Of a stretch of DNA of 64,000 bases, positions 23,401 through 35,445 are shown piece after piece; the stretch's first letter is position 1; each line of letters starts with the position of its first letter. This stretch comes from Symsagittifera roscoffensis. Lineage: Eukaryota > Xenacoelomorpha > Acoela > Convolutidae. The position numbers and the translations under genes were made by a program. Under the pieces are notes generated by a model, which worked only from the letters and a program-made list of their open reading frames with translations, did no database searches and was not told the DNA's origin. Where the stretch lies: contig NC_087062.1 of NCBI RefSeq assembly GCF_963678635.1, positions 57,614,129-57,678,128 of the forward strand, written 5' to 3'.

Positions 23401-25081
23401 GATTCCGCGAATTCGCCTAATTTTGGAGCGATTTCGAGTGGTGCAATGTTTCAGGTATTTGTTTGAGGAATCCAAAACAGCAAAGAAGATCAAAGAAAAA
23501 GAGCAATGTTGCGGATTTCGCGACCAATCTGATTGTGACCTGTCGCGGAACCCATTTATATTGCACAGAATGCACAGTTTGGCCTCGTAATGTAAATCGA
23601 TTTATTTTTAAAAATTGATTTATATAGATTATGATGGATTTTCCGACTCACTAAAATCCATCTGAATCTCACTTATATCCATCTGAATCTCGCTAAAGCC
23701 AGTTTCAAACCATTTTAAAAGGTCTCCAAGCAGATCCATTTAAGTGTTTCAAAAATTTATTTTAAATCACTTTTCATTAATTTTGTTGCTAGCACGGCGA
23801 AAAAAAACATGCTATTTTAGAAAATAAATGAAATATTTCTGTCTCAATTTTGTGAATAAAAATATTTCAGCCAGATATTATAGAATTCAGGAAAAAGTTC
23901 CACTGAAATCAGACTTTAAATTCGAAAATATGCAAAAATATATTTTTAAAAAAATATCGTTGTATATCAGGTATTGGGCTAAAATCTATGTAAAAAATCA
24001 AGAAAATGGTCAGTATAATTCCGATTTTGAGCTCGAATTACAGAAATTTATCATTGTAAATCAGGTTTTGCGCAAAAATTTATGTGGACCTACGGATTTT
24101 CTTATGTTAGCGTCACTAAAAATGTTCGTCTAATTTTGATTTCAATCAAAGAATCAGATTCACCCAATATGATCAAGTTTTGAACGTAAAAGATTTTAAC
24201 TTTCGTGCTGTATAACAGAACAGACTTCCCGCCGAAATTTTAGCAACCAAACTATCATACTTGTTTGGAAGTGTTAACAATAAATTATTGAAAAAATAAG
24301 TTACCAAAATTGATTTAAATGGACTTAAAATCGATTCAGATCGATTTTTTTGTAGCTCTGGGGTCTTTTACATTTCACCCGACCTTTCGAATTTTCTGTT
24401 TTTATAATTATTGTACGTGTGATTATGGCTAAACGTGTGATTTTACGTTGTAAAGTTTAAAAAACAAAAATGTGCACGATTGCTCAACGTGATTTCTTCA
24501 TATTCCATGCTCCTCTTTTTTATGTTGAGCTTCTGCTTGCTTGGTTCCCAATTTTCTTTTTCTAAATGGATGAACGTACGCGCTCTTAAGATGTGTCTGT
24601 TTCAGTTTAAGCATGGAGTGACTTGTTGTCTTTCGCTGATAGGTTAAATTTGCAGTTTATTGGCCTGATTGCTTCTGCCCAAACATGTAGTTTTTGCTTA
24701 ACCAACGAAGTCTTTATTGTCGACACGAATTAAAAAGTCTCTGATTCATAATGTAAAACGGCGCGCCTTATACTTATTCATCTATTATGACCAACGCGGA
24801 AACGTGATTCATTTGAGTGCGGCAGATCAGTCCATGATTAATCGACTAACTTGCCGCTCAAAAAGTCCTCCAAGAATAATTAATTGAGGAAAATTAATTG
24901 GTTGCATCACTTTTCCCCGAAAAAAATTTTGCGAACAAAATTAGTAAAAAAAGAACAGCTGTCTAAAGGAAAAATCAGTTATTTTTCTACAGCAGGTGCC
25001 AAGTACTGTAGTGGCATCGCGCCTGCTTGAAGCTCCGAAAACCTCGGATGTAACTGATTAGTAGCCGTTCTATTTCATTTA

Positions 25082-25374
25082 ATTACCCGGGTCGAGGTCC
25101 GCTTCTATATTTTCGATCATGCCGCGACTAATTTATAGACCGTCGCGGACTTTCTTTCGGTCGCGGTTAACTTTCCTTTGGTCGTGCCCTTCGCGGTTAA
25201 ATTTCCTTCGGTCGCGCCGGTTGCGGACTCATTGCCTCGGTCCGCAAAGTCTGGAAACACCAAAATTTGGTCAAGGCGGTCTGAAAATATCCAATTTTCG
25301 TCGCGGCAGTCTGGAAGTTCCAAAATTTGGTCGCGACCGTCTGATCATAAAACCACAACCTCGACCCGGGTAAT
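25082..25374. mobile_element. 293-bp MITE-like element with CCCGGG ends (unit B1)
   Basis: Perfect 17-bp terminal inverted repeats ATTACCCGGGTCGAGGT (25082-25098) and its complement (25358-25374). The interior is far more GC-rich than its surroundings and made of GGTCGCGG / CCAAAATTTGGTC motifs. No coding capacity of its own; overlapping frames on both strands reflect the repeats. The true target duplication could overlap the first ATTA/TTAAT bases; the superfamily is not assigned. Confidence 0.75.
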
Positions 25375-25650
25375 CATTTTATTCCATCCTAACTATTAGA
25401 TCTAGTGAGTTATGTACGAGGTACTGTACTCATAGAGTAATTTCAGATAAGGTACATCGTCTGTTCGTCACGCTATCATGTTTTCGACCGGATAGGTTCT
25501 TGCAACTTCTTAGTCTAATACCAATCTTTATTTTACTCTTATATCTTCTAGTCTCAATAGATCTAGTGTATACTCGTTTTTGCGAGTTAGTTCTTGGAGC
25601 TTATCCAGAAGGAGATCAACTGTAGTTTAAGATTTATTCAAATTGTTGTG

Positions 25651-25678
25651 GTGCTGAAACTACAAGTAGTTTCAGCAC
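25651..25678. repeat. Perfect 13-bp hairpin (unit B1)
   Basis: GTGCTGAAACTAC, AA, then its exact complement GTAGTTTCAGCAC. In unit B2 (41742-41769) the left arm reads GTGCCGAAACTAC, which breaks one pair. Confidence 0.75.
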
Positions 25679-25840
25679 TTACAAATAAGTGTCAATGTTA
25701 GCGATGGAATATGATTGGTTAGTTAGTACTATTTTATAGAGAGAGTTTTATCAATAATATAATTGGTTCATAAATACTAGTTTAGAACTGGTTCCACTAG
25801 GTTTCTATTGTATATATACTTTGTTTATAAGCTCGTTTTT

Positions 25841-26355
25841 TTCCGACTTTCGATACGACAGTAACGGAATATTTGTGCTCGGGGAGGGTTTTTTTTCTTC
25901 AGACAAATTTCGACTTTTTAACTAGCCATTTTTGACGGAATTTTTTCATATCATTCGAAAGGTATTGTTGTCCTGAGCTCAAATTTGAAAAAATATTTCA
26001 CCTGTGATCATTTTTAGTAAAGTCATGGGGGTTTAAAGGTTGTCATTTTGGCCTATTTATGACAAGAAACGTGCAATTTTTTCGCGCTATTAGCGCGTGA
26101 GCGAGATTTAATCCGTATGGAAAAAATCGTTCCAAATTGGTTCAAGGAAGCTTATCTGCCTTAATTGATTTGTTAATAGGAGCAAAATTTATCACATTGT
26201 AGTTAATATGACGAGTGGGAGAATATGTCACAAAAAATCTCAAATTAAAAAAAAAATTTTTTTTATTACTTTTAAAGTTTCATGTTATCACTGCTCCATA
26301 GACCTTAAAAGTCAATCGGAACATTCAGGGCTTTGCCCTGATACGAGCAGTCTTG
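25841..26355 (+). mobile_element. Helentron-like non-autonomous element (HINE type), copy R1 (unit B1)
   Basis: Runs from TTCCGACTTTCGATACGA to GAGCAGTCTTG, about 515 bp. It shows GTTCCGAC-type sequence at the left end and its inverse TCGGAAC near the right end, followed by a 6-bp hairpin CAGGGC-TTT-GCCCTG and a short tail. This layout (subterminal inverted repeats, 3' stem-loop, no target duplication, flanking T's) matches Helentron/Helitron2-derived elements such as DINE-1. An internal hairpin CGCGCTATTAGCGCG lies near 26080. There is no Rep/helicase frame. Confidence 0.6.
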
Positions 26356-27660
26356 TTTGCTTTTGTCTTGATTTCGAGAATCAAATTTTGAAGTTAACTT
26401 CTCGGTCGTTTCATTTTTGGCTGCAAACTTGTCATCTTAGTACTCAGTACACTGTGCAGAAATTGTTGCTTGTATTTGTTCTGCAATAAGATCACAAGAA
26501 TGGCATCTTAAAGAAGTTGCATCTTTCTATCATTTCTGCTGAAGTCTATGCTGTGATAGTGGGATTGTAAAGAGTGTTTAAGTATGAAAGAGCGGAGTGA
26601 AAATACTTCTATGGTTTATAGTCACTCTGACCACTCGAAAATTGTGATAGAACTTTGTATTCGGGTGAGTTTTATTTTTTAAATTTTTTTCTACGCAAAA
26701 TCAATTACCACAAATAATCAACGGGATAGACCGAGTGATAAACCATATTAAAGTCATTTTAGTCGTAATTCGAACAACATTAAAATTTTTGAAAACCCTT
26801 TCGCTGTCGAGAAAAACCGGTTTGAGATTTTTCATTGTTGGTACAATATTTCGAGCTAATAATGTGAGCGTGCAGGCCTACAATAGCTTATTTAAGCTAA
26901 AACTAAGCCGTTAAAACTTAGTTTTACTCAAGTAAAATAAGTTTTTGAAGTTTTTAGCGCCATTTTATGAATGAAAACTTCAAAAAATCAAAAATTTCTC
27001 CAAAAAATTAGAAACAAGTTTAGAAAATTTTTGAAAACGTTTTTCACGATTTCTTTGTTTTTCTAGCCATTTTTCTATAAAAACTGTTTTTCCATTGGTC
27101 TATTTGACTATGACTGTCGCATTTGCCTTATTTTAATTTTTCGTTCAGTTTTTTTTATCAGACCAAACAGAAAAAACACTAATTTCAAAAAATTTTTGTA
27201 TTATTTTATGACTATGGTCGGAACATTCTGCGCTACTTGCACAGTAACCGCGTATCTAAAAAATCCCATCTCTTTTCATTATTTTCAGATGCAGACTTAG
27301 ATTTTTCTCATTTCAATTGAAACTCATTTGCCTAGATGAAGGCAAATTATACTCTCTAGTAATAAAAGCAGCAAAAACTCGATTGACCTATAGTTGCACA
27401 AGTGTACAAAAGTTTTCTGGCTTATCATGAAAATCTCTTGTTTTCCTCATTTTGTTTAATAAAATGATTACAAACTTTTTCGAACTTCGAAAAGCTTTAT
27501 TTGTTTTTTTTTTGTGAAAATTTGAGAAAAAGTTTTCAGTAGAGTTTTGTTTTTATTTGAGCTCAATGTTTGTTTTGGAACTGCTTTAATAACACTTTTG
27601 TTTTGAAAAATTCGTATAATTGAGTGAACATGACTGTCAGGCCGATAGCATTCGATATCA

Positions 27661-27733
27661 AGTTTGAATATAGGTGAAACACATGGAATATAGGTGATTC
27701 ACCGGTTTTGAATATAGGTGAAACACATGGATT
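27661..27733 (+). repeat. Short tandem repeat of GAATATAGGTGAAACACATG (unit B1)
   Basis: Three nearly identical GAATATAGGTGA units, two followed by AACACATGG and one by TTCACCGG. Unit B2 copy at about 43737-43806 has GAAATTAGGTG in the third. Confidence 0.65.
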
Positions 27734-28122
27734 TTTCAAAAGAGAGGAAAGTTTGCTGTATTGCATATGCTTTGAAAAGTCTGGTTGCATGAGGAAGATG
27801 AGAATCAGATAGTTCGCACAGTAATCGTCAGAAATACAGACGGCTGCTGTTACTGGTGAAATTTTCTTGAGCGCCGGCGGTGCAAATAATATTCAAATTG
27901 GGAACAATTTCATTAAGCTCACTAATTGTAAACGTAGTATGAAGTAGTGAGTGTTCGCCAAACACCGACACAAAAAAAAGTTAATGTATTCGCGATTTCC
28001 GTTCCAGACGAAAATCTTATGTTTTTCCAGAACATTATCTTAAGCAGAAAACTTTAACGCCCAAAAGATTGCATAAGCTTATAGCATTTTCCAAGGCCTG
28101 CGTTATGATTGGCAAAGGATTC

Positions 28123-28131
28123 TATATAAAG
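28123..28131 (+). promoter_or_regulatory. TATA-box candidate for the gene model at 28366-28980
   Basis: TATATAAAG, followed about 25-30 bp downstream by a possible start region. Present unchanged at about 44197-44205 in unit B2. It is supported only by its position upstream of the donor, acceptor and AATAAA signals of the model. Confidence 0.3.
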
Positions 28132-28194
28132 ACAGCTGTCTAATTCAATCGATTGGTTGGAATATTGAATAACATGTACATGTAGCATAGAGTC

Positions 28195-28256
28195 CTTATG
28201 TGGTGTGTTTTTGGAAATCCGTTTGCTTATGTGGTGTGTTTGCGGAAATCCGTTTG
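28195..28256 (+). repeat. 31-bp direct tandem duplication (unit B1)
   Basis: CTTATGTGGTGTGTTT-TGGAAATCCGTTTG occurs twice in a row with one or two differences. Also present in unit B2 near 44271-44332. Confidence 0.75.
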
Positions 28257-28365
28257 CGAGAAGGTGAACAGTGTGAGACGAAAATAGATTTGGCAAACTA
28301 TGCCGATGTTTTATTTTCTTTTCCCTGAAAGGTGCTAACAGTGCTAGTATGATCTGGAACATACA

Positions 28366-28980
28366 AGTAAGTGCTCAATATTTATGTTTTATTTTGTAGA
28401 TGCAACTTCAGATCATATCTCTTGCGAGTTTTACCAAAAACTGCAAAGAAAGTTTCAATTAGAGTTAAAAAAGGAGGTATTGTAGTTTTTAAACACTTCG
28501 TGAGTTTCTTACAAAAAATAGATATTTTGCGATCTCTGGGCAAAACAAACCTGGGCAAAACAATTATTTTGTGTTTTTAAAGAAAAAATAACACAAATTG
28601 TTCTTTTTGCTCTGATTTGGCGTGAAACAATTTGTCATAATTCATCCGCTCTATGACCCACAAATTATAATTTTTTTCCAGTGAATTTTTCTCTATGTGA
28701 TACTCGGACAAGGTTGAATCTGTACAAATTGAAATTTTATTCCAATGAAGTGAATTTTGCGCTGCATGTTCACGTGGACCGTGTTGAGCTTTCTTATGTG
28801 CCTAATCAATCAATATTGTATATTTTAGGCTACCTAATTCTGTCTTCATTTTTATGCAGGATAGTTGCTCCATATTTTCGCCGTCAGCTCTTTGAAAATT
28901 ACATTAGCGTGTTTTTATACGAGCTTAACGTTTGCAATGAAGTTCCCTTCTGTGTACCACTTCAATTTGATAGTGAATGA
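28366..28980 (+). CDS. Candidate two-exon gene of unknown function (unit B1)
   Basis: Weak model. A GTAAGT donor starts at 28367 and a pyrimidine-rich acceptor TTTTTTTCCAG ends at 28681; joining them puts A in front of TG and creates an ATG at the junction. The exon then stays open to a TGA at 28978-28980, and AATAAA follows at 29032-29037. The product would be about 100 residues with one hydrophobic segment (SILYILGYLILSSFLCRIVA) in the middle and six cysteines or so. No family is recognised. A second acceptor (TTTTGTAG at 28399) would give a very short intron instead. The frame is intact and unchanged in unit B2, but copies are so similar that this is weak support. Confidence 0.25.
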
Positions 28981-29060
28981 GCATTCCTCTCGTAACAACA
29001 CCGAATAGTTTTCTTACTGTTTGATTAGGTAAATAAACTTTTGTTGAAGTTTTAGTGTTG

Positions 29061-29563
29061 TTCCGACTTTCGATACGAAAGTAACGGAATATTTGTCCTC
29101 GGGAAGGGTTTTTCTTTCTTTGGACAAATTTCGACTTTTTAGCTCGCCATTTTTGACAAAATTTTTCTTATCATTCGAAAGTTATTGTTGTCCTGAGCTC
29201 AAATTTGAAAAGATATTTCACCTGTGATCATTTTTCGTAAAGTTATGGGGGTCTAATGATTGCAATTTTGCCCAATTTAGGACAATTAACGAGCGATATT
29301 TTTCGCGCTATTAACGCGTAAGCGGATATTTAATCCGTCTGAATAAAGCTTATTTGCCATAAATGATTTGTTACAAGGATCCAATATATCCTTTGTACTT
29401 TATATGGCGTGTGGGGGGATGATTTTCATTAAAAAATTCATATTTTTAAAAAAATAATAATTTCATTTTATTTTAAACATTTAATTTTTTTTATTAGTAC
29501 TGCTCATAAATTTTAAAAGATAGTCGGAACATTCAGGGCTTTGCCCTGATACGAGCAGTCTTG
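29061..29563 (+). mobile_element. Helentron-like element R2, first of a head-to-tail trio (unit B1)
   Basis: Starts TTCCGACTTTCGATACGAAAG and ends CAGGGCTTTGCCCTG-ATACGAGCAGTCTTG, 503 bp. It is followed with no gap by R3, so the trio defines the element's exact borders as TTCCGAC...CAGTCTTG. It sits about 25 bp after the AATAAA of the weak gene candidate at 28366-28980. Confidence 0.65.
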
Positions 29564-30086
29564 TTCCGACGTTCGTAACGAAAGTTACGGAATATTTGTG
29601 CTCGGTGTGGGTTTTTTTCTTCAGACGAATTTCGACTTTTTAACTAGCTATTTTTGACGGATTTTTTAAAATCATTTGAAAGCTATTGTTGTCTTGAGCT
29701 TAAATTTGAAAAGATATTTCACCTGTGATTTTTTTTGTAAAAACATGGGGGTTTAAAAGTTGCCATTTTGGCCAATTTGGGACAGTTAACGCGCGATATT
29801 TTCACAGTTAACGCGCTGGTAAGCAAGATTTAATCCGTCTCAGAAATCGTTCCATTTGGTTGAATAAAGCTTATTTGCCATAAATGATTTGTTACAAGGA
29901 TCCAATATATCCTTTGTACTTTATATGGCGTGTGGGGGGATGATTTTCATTAAAAAATTCATATTTTTAAAAATAATAATAATTTCATTTTATTTTAAAC
30001 ATTTAATTTTTTTTTATTGGTACTGCTCATAAACCTTAAAAGATAGTCAGAACATTCAGGGCTTTGCCCTGATACGAGCAGTCTTG
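29564..30086 (+). mobile_element. Helentron-like element R3 (unit B1)
   Basis: Middle copy of the trio, 523 bp. It differs from R2 by scattered substitutions and short indels. Its 3' half shares a 29880-29980 block with R2 at near identity (GATTTGTTACAAGGATCC), which R1 and R4 lack, so R2 and R3 are closest relatives there. Confidence 0.65.
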
Positions 30087-30602
30087 TTCCGACTTTCCTA
30101 ACGAAAGTTACGGAATATTTGTGCTCGGTGTGGGTTTTTTTTCTTCAGACGAATTTCGACTTTTTAACTAGCTATTTTTGACGGATTTTTTTTATCATTT
30201 GAAAGCTATTGTTGTCTTGAGCTTAAATTTGAAAAGATAATTGACTTGTGATCTTTTTTTGTAAAGACATGGGGGTTTAAAAGTTGCCATTTTGGCCAAT
30301 TTGGGACAGGTAACGCGCGATATTTTCACAGTTAACGCGCTGGTAAGCGAGATTTAATCCGTCTGAAAAATCGTTCCAAATTGGTTCAAGGAAGCTTATA
30401 TGCTTCAATTGATTTGTTAATAGGAGCAAAATTTATCACTTTGTACTTAATATGACGTGTGGGGTATGTTTTCACAAAAAATCTCAATTAAAAAAAAATA
30501 AAATTTTTTTCATTTTATTTAAACTTTTCATGTTATTAATGCTCCATAGACCTTAAAAGGCAGTCGGAACTTTCAGGGCTTCGCCCTAATACGAGCAGTC
30601 TT
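30087..30602 (+). mobile_element. Helentron-like element R4 (unit B1)
   Basis: Last copy of the trio, with 3' end CAGGGCTTCGCCCTAATACGAGCAGTC then T's. Its 5' half resembles R3 and its 3' half resembles R1 (GGTTCAAGGAAGCTTAT...GGAGCAAAATTTATCAC), so it looks like a mosaic. Confidence 0.65.
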
Positions 30603-30743
30603 TTTTACTTTTTAATTTGATCAAGAAGCGAGTTTAGTTTATTCCATTAAGGAAACACGTCAGAATTCGAAAAGCTCGTTTCAAAAACAGCTTGAACATT
30701 AACAATTTTTGGTCCAAAAATGCATTAACCTGAAATAGAAAAG

Positions 30744-30820
30744 TTTTGGGGTCAACCAAAAATAGATTTTTTAAAAAGTACCTCAGGAGGACCCTTTGGG
30801 TCGGCAGGTGGTCGAACTCC
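30744..30820 (+). mobile_element. Fragment of the hAT-like MITE family (unit B1)
   Basis: GGGTCAACCAAAAATAG...GTACCTCAGGAGGACCCTTTGGGTCGGCAGG aligns with 53706-53780 of the longer copy (GGGTCAGTCAGCCAAAAATGG...GGGGCCCTTTGGTTCGGCAGG). No terminal repeats are kept. Copy in unit B2: 46818-46894. Confidence 0.5.
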
Positions 30821-31800
30821 AATTTTTATGGTCAAACATAAAAATGGGAGTGAAACTTTTCTATTTTTCTTGAAAACTCCATAGAAATTTAAAACAAAAT
30901 CAGGATAAATAATGAAATAATGAAAGCTCAAAATTTTTTTAAAACCTGATGAATCATCGATAAAGTTTTGCAAAGTTGTTTAAAAAATCAATTATAATGG
31001 ACTATAATCACTTGAAATTAGATTTCGTTGTTTTGATGAGAAAATAACAACATTTATATCAATTTTACTTGGCTACAACCAATTCATTTATAATTTCATG
31101 GAGTCAAATTACAAATTTAGCATATTATTGATTACTAACTTTTTTATTGCGAGTTGTGACTACTCCTCAAATCTTCCAAAACCTGGTCTGAGTAAAAACT
31201 CATAATTGTGATCGTAATCGATTATTTTGGTTTTTATATTCTCTTTCTGTTAAACCTCACCTAGATCACGTCGCCAAGCTAGGGTAGTTTGCTGGATAAT
31301 AAACGTACTTTGCGTAAATTGCTGCTAATTTCCGTCAAACTTAAAAAAAATTCCAGAGAAATCGATTAGAAAAATTAAAATTGAGAAGCAGATGTTCAAA
31401 CATTACTAGACAATGATTTATCATTTGCCATTGGGTTCAACATACAGAAAACAACTGTGAGAATTATGTGTGGCGCCCAATGTCTTTGGATTCTAGCTTC
31501 AATAGTTTCAAACACAGGTAACTCACCTGTCTGTGGAACTCCAAAGCAAGCGAATAGACTTTTGTGCTCAGTTATAAAACCCAGCTTGGCGTCGTAATGA
31601 AGCGACAGGGAGGAACTACTTTAGCATAAGTTGTTTTTTGTCTGATTTTAGAAAAAACTGAACAAAATTTGTTGGATGAGGTCAAAGTGGTGTCAAATGA
31701 AAAGCCTGTTGATGGTGATTCAGACAAATGGGTGAATGAGCACAAGATTCCAGAAACGGGAAATTTTTGGTTAGAACTTGATAACAAGTTTGATTAAAAG

Positions 31801-32099
31801 TACCCATACCCAGATGATTTTCTGTGCAAGATCTGAAAATTTTTAATTCTTGCATACGTTTATTCTCAGATCTGTAATTCTTTTTTTTTTCAGATCTGAA
31901 GTTAGATCTGAAATAGATTTTTTCAGATCTGAAATAACCAAGAAAAACAAAATTTCAGATCTGAAATTAGATCTGAAATAACCAATCATTAAAGCATCCA
32001 AGCGTTATTTCAGCCAATCACAAACTATTTTAGATCTGAAATTTAGATCTAAAACAGATTATTTCAGATACATTTTAGACAACTTACTGGGCACGGGTA
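31801..32099. mobile_element. 299-bp AGATCTGAAAT-rich TIR element (unit B1)
   Basis: Ends TACCCATACCCAG (31801) and CTGGGCACGGGTA (32099) form an imperfect 13-bp inverted repeat. The outer TA may be a target duplication, as in Tc1/mariner-type MITEs. The interior has about ten AGATCTGAAAT / ATTTCAGATCT units in both orientations. No coding capacity. Confidence 0.6.
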
Positions 32100-35000
32100 G
32101 CTGAAAGGTCTCTAGTAGCTGAATTGTGCTGAATTATTTTGTTTTTCAAACTATTTAACGGCCGAGTGGTTGTTCCTTCTGACCACCCGGTCTTAATTTA
32201 GTATTCTTTGAACAAATCTCACGTTTTACTCTTGCGCATTCTACTCAATTTTTGAATATGAAATGTCTTTCTCAAGTACCCAAAAAACAGCAAGAGAAAT
32301 CAAAAGGTTTTCAAATTCTGTTGTAAAAAATCTGTGTTCATTGCATAGCTGCTGACTATATACTTGTTTTTATATAAATATAACCCAGTGGACTTGCAAA
32401 ATTAAAACGCCTTTATCTGTGGAAAGCTTAATGTTTAAGTGTAAGATTATTGATTTCAGACAAAAACATTTTTAGAACTTATTGCAGATGTTTAGCATTT
32501 CATTGACTTTTGTGTATCATTTTCTGTAACACTTTAGCGTGTAATATGTAAAATTTACAAATTGGCTTTGACCAAAAATGACTGTTTTCATTCGTGTTTC
32601 CATATAAATTTATAAAACTTCATTGACGATGCCTCGGAAATCGTATCTTCCAGCTTTTCACCAATTTTTTTATTCCGTATCTTTTTTGTAGATCTAAAAA
32701 ATTGTCCACAGTTTTCAAACATTGCGATGCAATAAACAGAACACTGTAAAATAGAAGCAAAATTTTATCCACAGCAGACAGGAAAACTCGAAACAACCAA
32801 AATTAATATTTTGAAAACTCGTTTAACTTGCTGAGATCCAGGAAGCAGGAAAAATTATCAGTGTACATTATAAGCTCAGTTAGCTCATTATTAGCACTTT
32901 TTTGTGTACAATATTAGTTCATAACTAAGTTTTAAAAAAATTAAGCGAAAAGTGCTACTTTGACTCTTATTTTGGCCTGTAGACCAGCAAAAAATATTAG
33001 AGCAGAATTCCAAACTGGACTTTTTGAATCAAATTCCTTCCAAATTCTTTCATGCGCTGGTAAATTACGTAAAGTCGCAATGGTTTTTAGTACTCTGAAG
33101 CCTAAAAAATGTTGATTGTCAGAAAAATCTGATTAGCATAGTTGCGTTATCCACTTATATGATGAAAATGAAAGTCAACCATCATGTTTTTTAGATCTTT
33201 TTTGATGTTTCGGACCTTTTTGCCTGGGATTGTTTTTTATGGTACTGTTTTGTATATGCACCGTTCGTTCGGCTCCTAGTTTTGCAGAACGCTGCAAAAA
33301 ATAGAGGAAATAATTCTCAATTACAAACAACAATTGAGTTTTATGTATTTTATGAACAAAAACAATCAATTGTTTTGAAACCAAAAATAAACTAAAATAG
33401 ATTATAACGGACTTTCCAATATTGAAATCCCCTAAATTTTGATTCTCGTGGTTAAATGTATTATAAAAGTTGAATTTTCTGATTTAATGTTTTTCGATAT
33501 AACCCATCAAAAACGATTATTTCTTCTAAAATTTAGTGCCGGCAATTGTATTGAGCAAAAAAATTTGGGGTAAAAAATTAAATAATTGGCAAAAAAATCG
33601 ATTAAAAAGAATAGTTTACTTGAAATTGCATTTGATTTATTATGTCATTCGATTGCTGCATACCAAATACATGCAATAGACTCTAGGTTTGGTAATACTT
33701 AGCCGCTTCTAGCCTGTGCTGTCTGGGAATTAGTAGGGGGTTTTCTGCTAAAATACACTTTCGTTATCAATTTTTTCGTTTTCGGTTTTAGTGCGACTTC
33801 TGAAGAGAGGATGAATTTTTTGTGCTGGGTGTTTTATTTTCAGTCAAGTTTCGATTTTTTAACTAGGATTTTTAATCAGACTTTTTGTCGTCTAAAATTT
33901 GTTGTTTTCTGATCTACTAAAATGTTTTTTCTTCTGTATTAGTTTTTCTTAAAGCTATGGCGGTTGTTAAATTGCCAATTTGGGTCAATAAACACGCAAA
34001 ATTTTTGCGTTTTGCAATGGATGAGCGGTGGTTAAATACGGCTCGACATCGCTCCAATTTGATTTGAGACAAGATAGTTAGTAACTATTAACACGTTGCT
34101 AGACGCTAATTAGAATCATTTAGTACTATTTATAGCATGTGAGGGATAGTTTAAAAAATAAATACCCAGAAAAAAACTTTTCTTCTTTTTGTTGTGAGAA
34201 TTTGCCATTCATTAAAACTTGGCAAAAAAAAGACTTATTCCTTGGAACTTGAGGGTCACTGTATACAGCCCTGAACGACGGTAGTGCGGGTTGCATGAGG
34301 CGCCATTGGAATCTCATGGTACCAATGTAATTGGCGACAAAACAAAAGGGGCACGCAGAAGTCATCTTTTCTTTCTAAAACTCTAGGAATGCTAAGTAGC
34401 TACATTTATAGATTGAGAAGGCAAGTCAATAATTTGACATAACTGTTCCAATTTTTCGCTAAGCCTTACTTGCGTGTTATCAACAGTTTACCTGCTGGAA
34501 TTTTGAAGATTAGCTGAGGACAATTAATTGATGGAAATTTTCAATCTTTGACCGGGTGGATTTTAAGGTGTCATTAACGAAAGGAAAAACTTAATTTATT
34601 TAATTTTGTTGTTTAAGCAGGGGCACAACATCGGTTCGCCGTGATGAGCTATACAGCTAGTATCATGATCCTTTCCCTCGTGGATAATGGTCTTAATTAA
34701 TGATGTTTGATTAATTTATAAAATTACTTTAGCCCCTCCCTACGATAGCGAAAGGGGAAATGGCACGAAAAATTGAAAACTAATTTTAGTTTTAGAAATG
34801 GATTTTAATTTATACATTTTCCAACAGCACGCATGTAGGCCGGTCCCATTTTTGATCAATATTACTCAAACTGTGCTAGCTATTGAACGAAATTGTCAAT
34901 TCAAAAAAATTTCTTGACAATTTTTGGACTCCCTGTTGGCTATGTTTTGTTACATCCTTTTTTGGAAAGCGGTAGCTAACTGATTGTCTCACTAATTTTG

Positions 35001-35445
35001 CGACGATTTTAGCTAGTACAGCTAATTATCAATCATATCTAACGCGGCTTATTTAAACTCTTCACTGCATTTTTCTCAACTCAATTCCACACGCCTGAAG
35101 GAACTATTCGAAAATTAGCCAATTATTTCTGAGGGATGGTTCGTTTGTGAGAAATTTGCATACCTGAGGTACCTATATCTCAAAAATTATTTTATTTACC
35201 ATAATCAATCTTTGAAGAATAAAAAAATGAAGCCGCCGGATAAAAATAAGCTGCAAATTTAGTCAGCTTTGGGCAATTGTTTGTTGATCGTTGAGATGTG
35301 ATTAGTTGAGAATTCTTGTGCGCTCGGTCTTCTGTCATGAGAATACCCCCTTTTCGTTTCGGTCATTAATGTTCTGCTACCTTGATTTGAGAACAATAAA
35401 TTTGACTTGTTAAATTTCTTGAGACATCAAAATGGTAAGTCGGTC

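Larger units (their letters stand above)
17646..33184 (+). repeat. Array B, unit 1 (15,539 bp)
   Basis: The segment starting TGTTTTTTAGATCT at 17646 begins again at 33185 and runs to 49260 with only scattered substitutions and indels. Both copies end with GTCAACCATCA. The internal junction therefore reads CCATCA|TGTTTTTTAG and the right edge CCATCA|AAAACG. The unit carries many transposon-like elements but no convincingly recognised gene. Sequence between the listed elements (for example 17900-19890, 24100-25080, 26360-28050) is AT-rich without a gene I can identify. Confidence 0.94.

Noticed and set aside
25117-25399. Overlapping frames on both strands in the CCCGGG element
   Set aside because: They follow from the GGTCGCGG/CCAAAATTTGG internal repeats; no domain and no conserved splice context.
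31826-32070. Regular AGATCTGAAAT units suggesting a CRISPR-like or satellite array
   Set aside because: Units face both ways, spacing is irregular, and the whole sits inside a TIR-bounded element in a eukaryotic genome.
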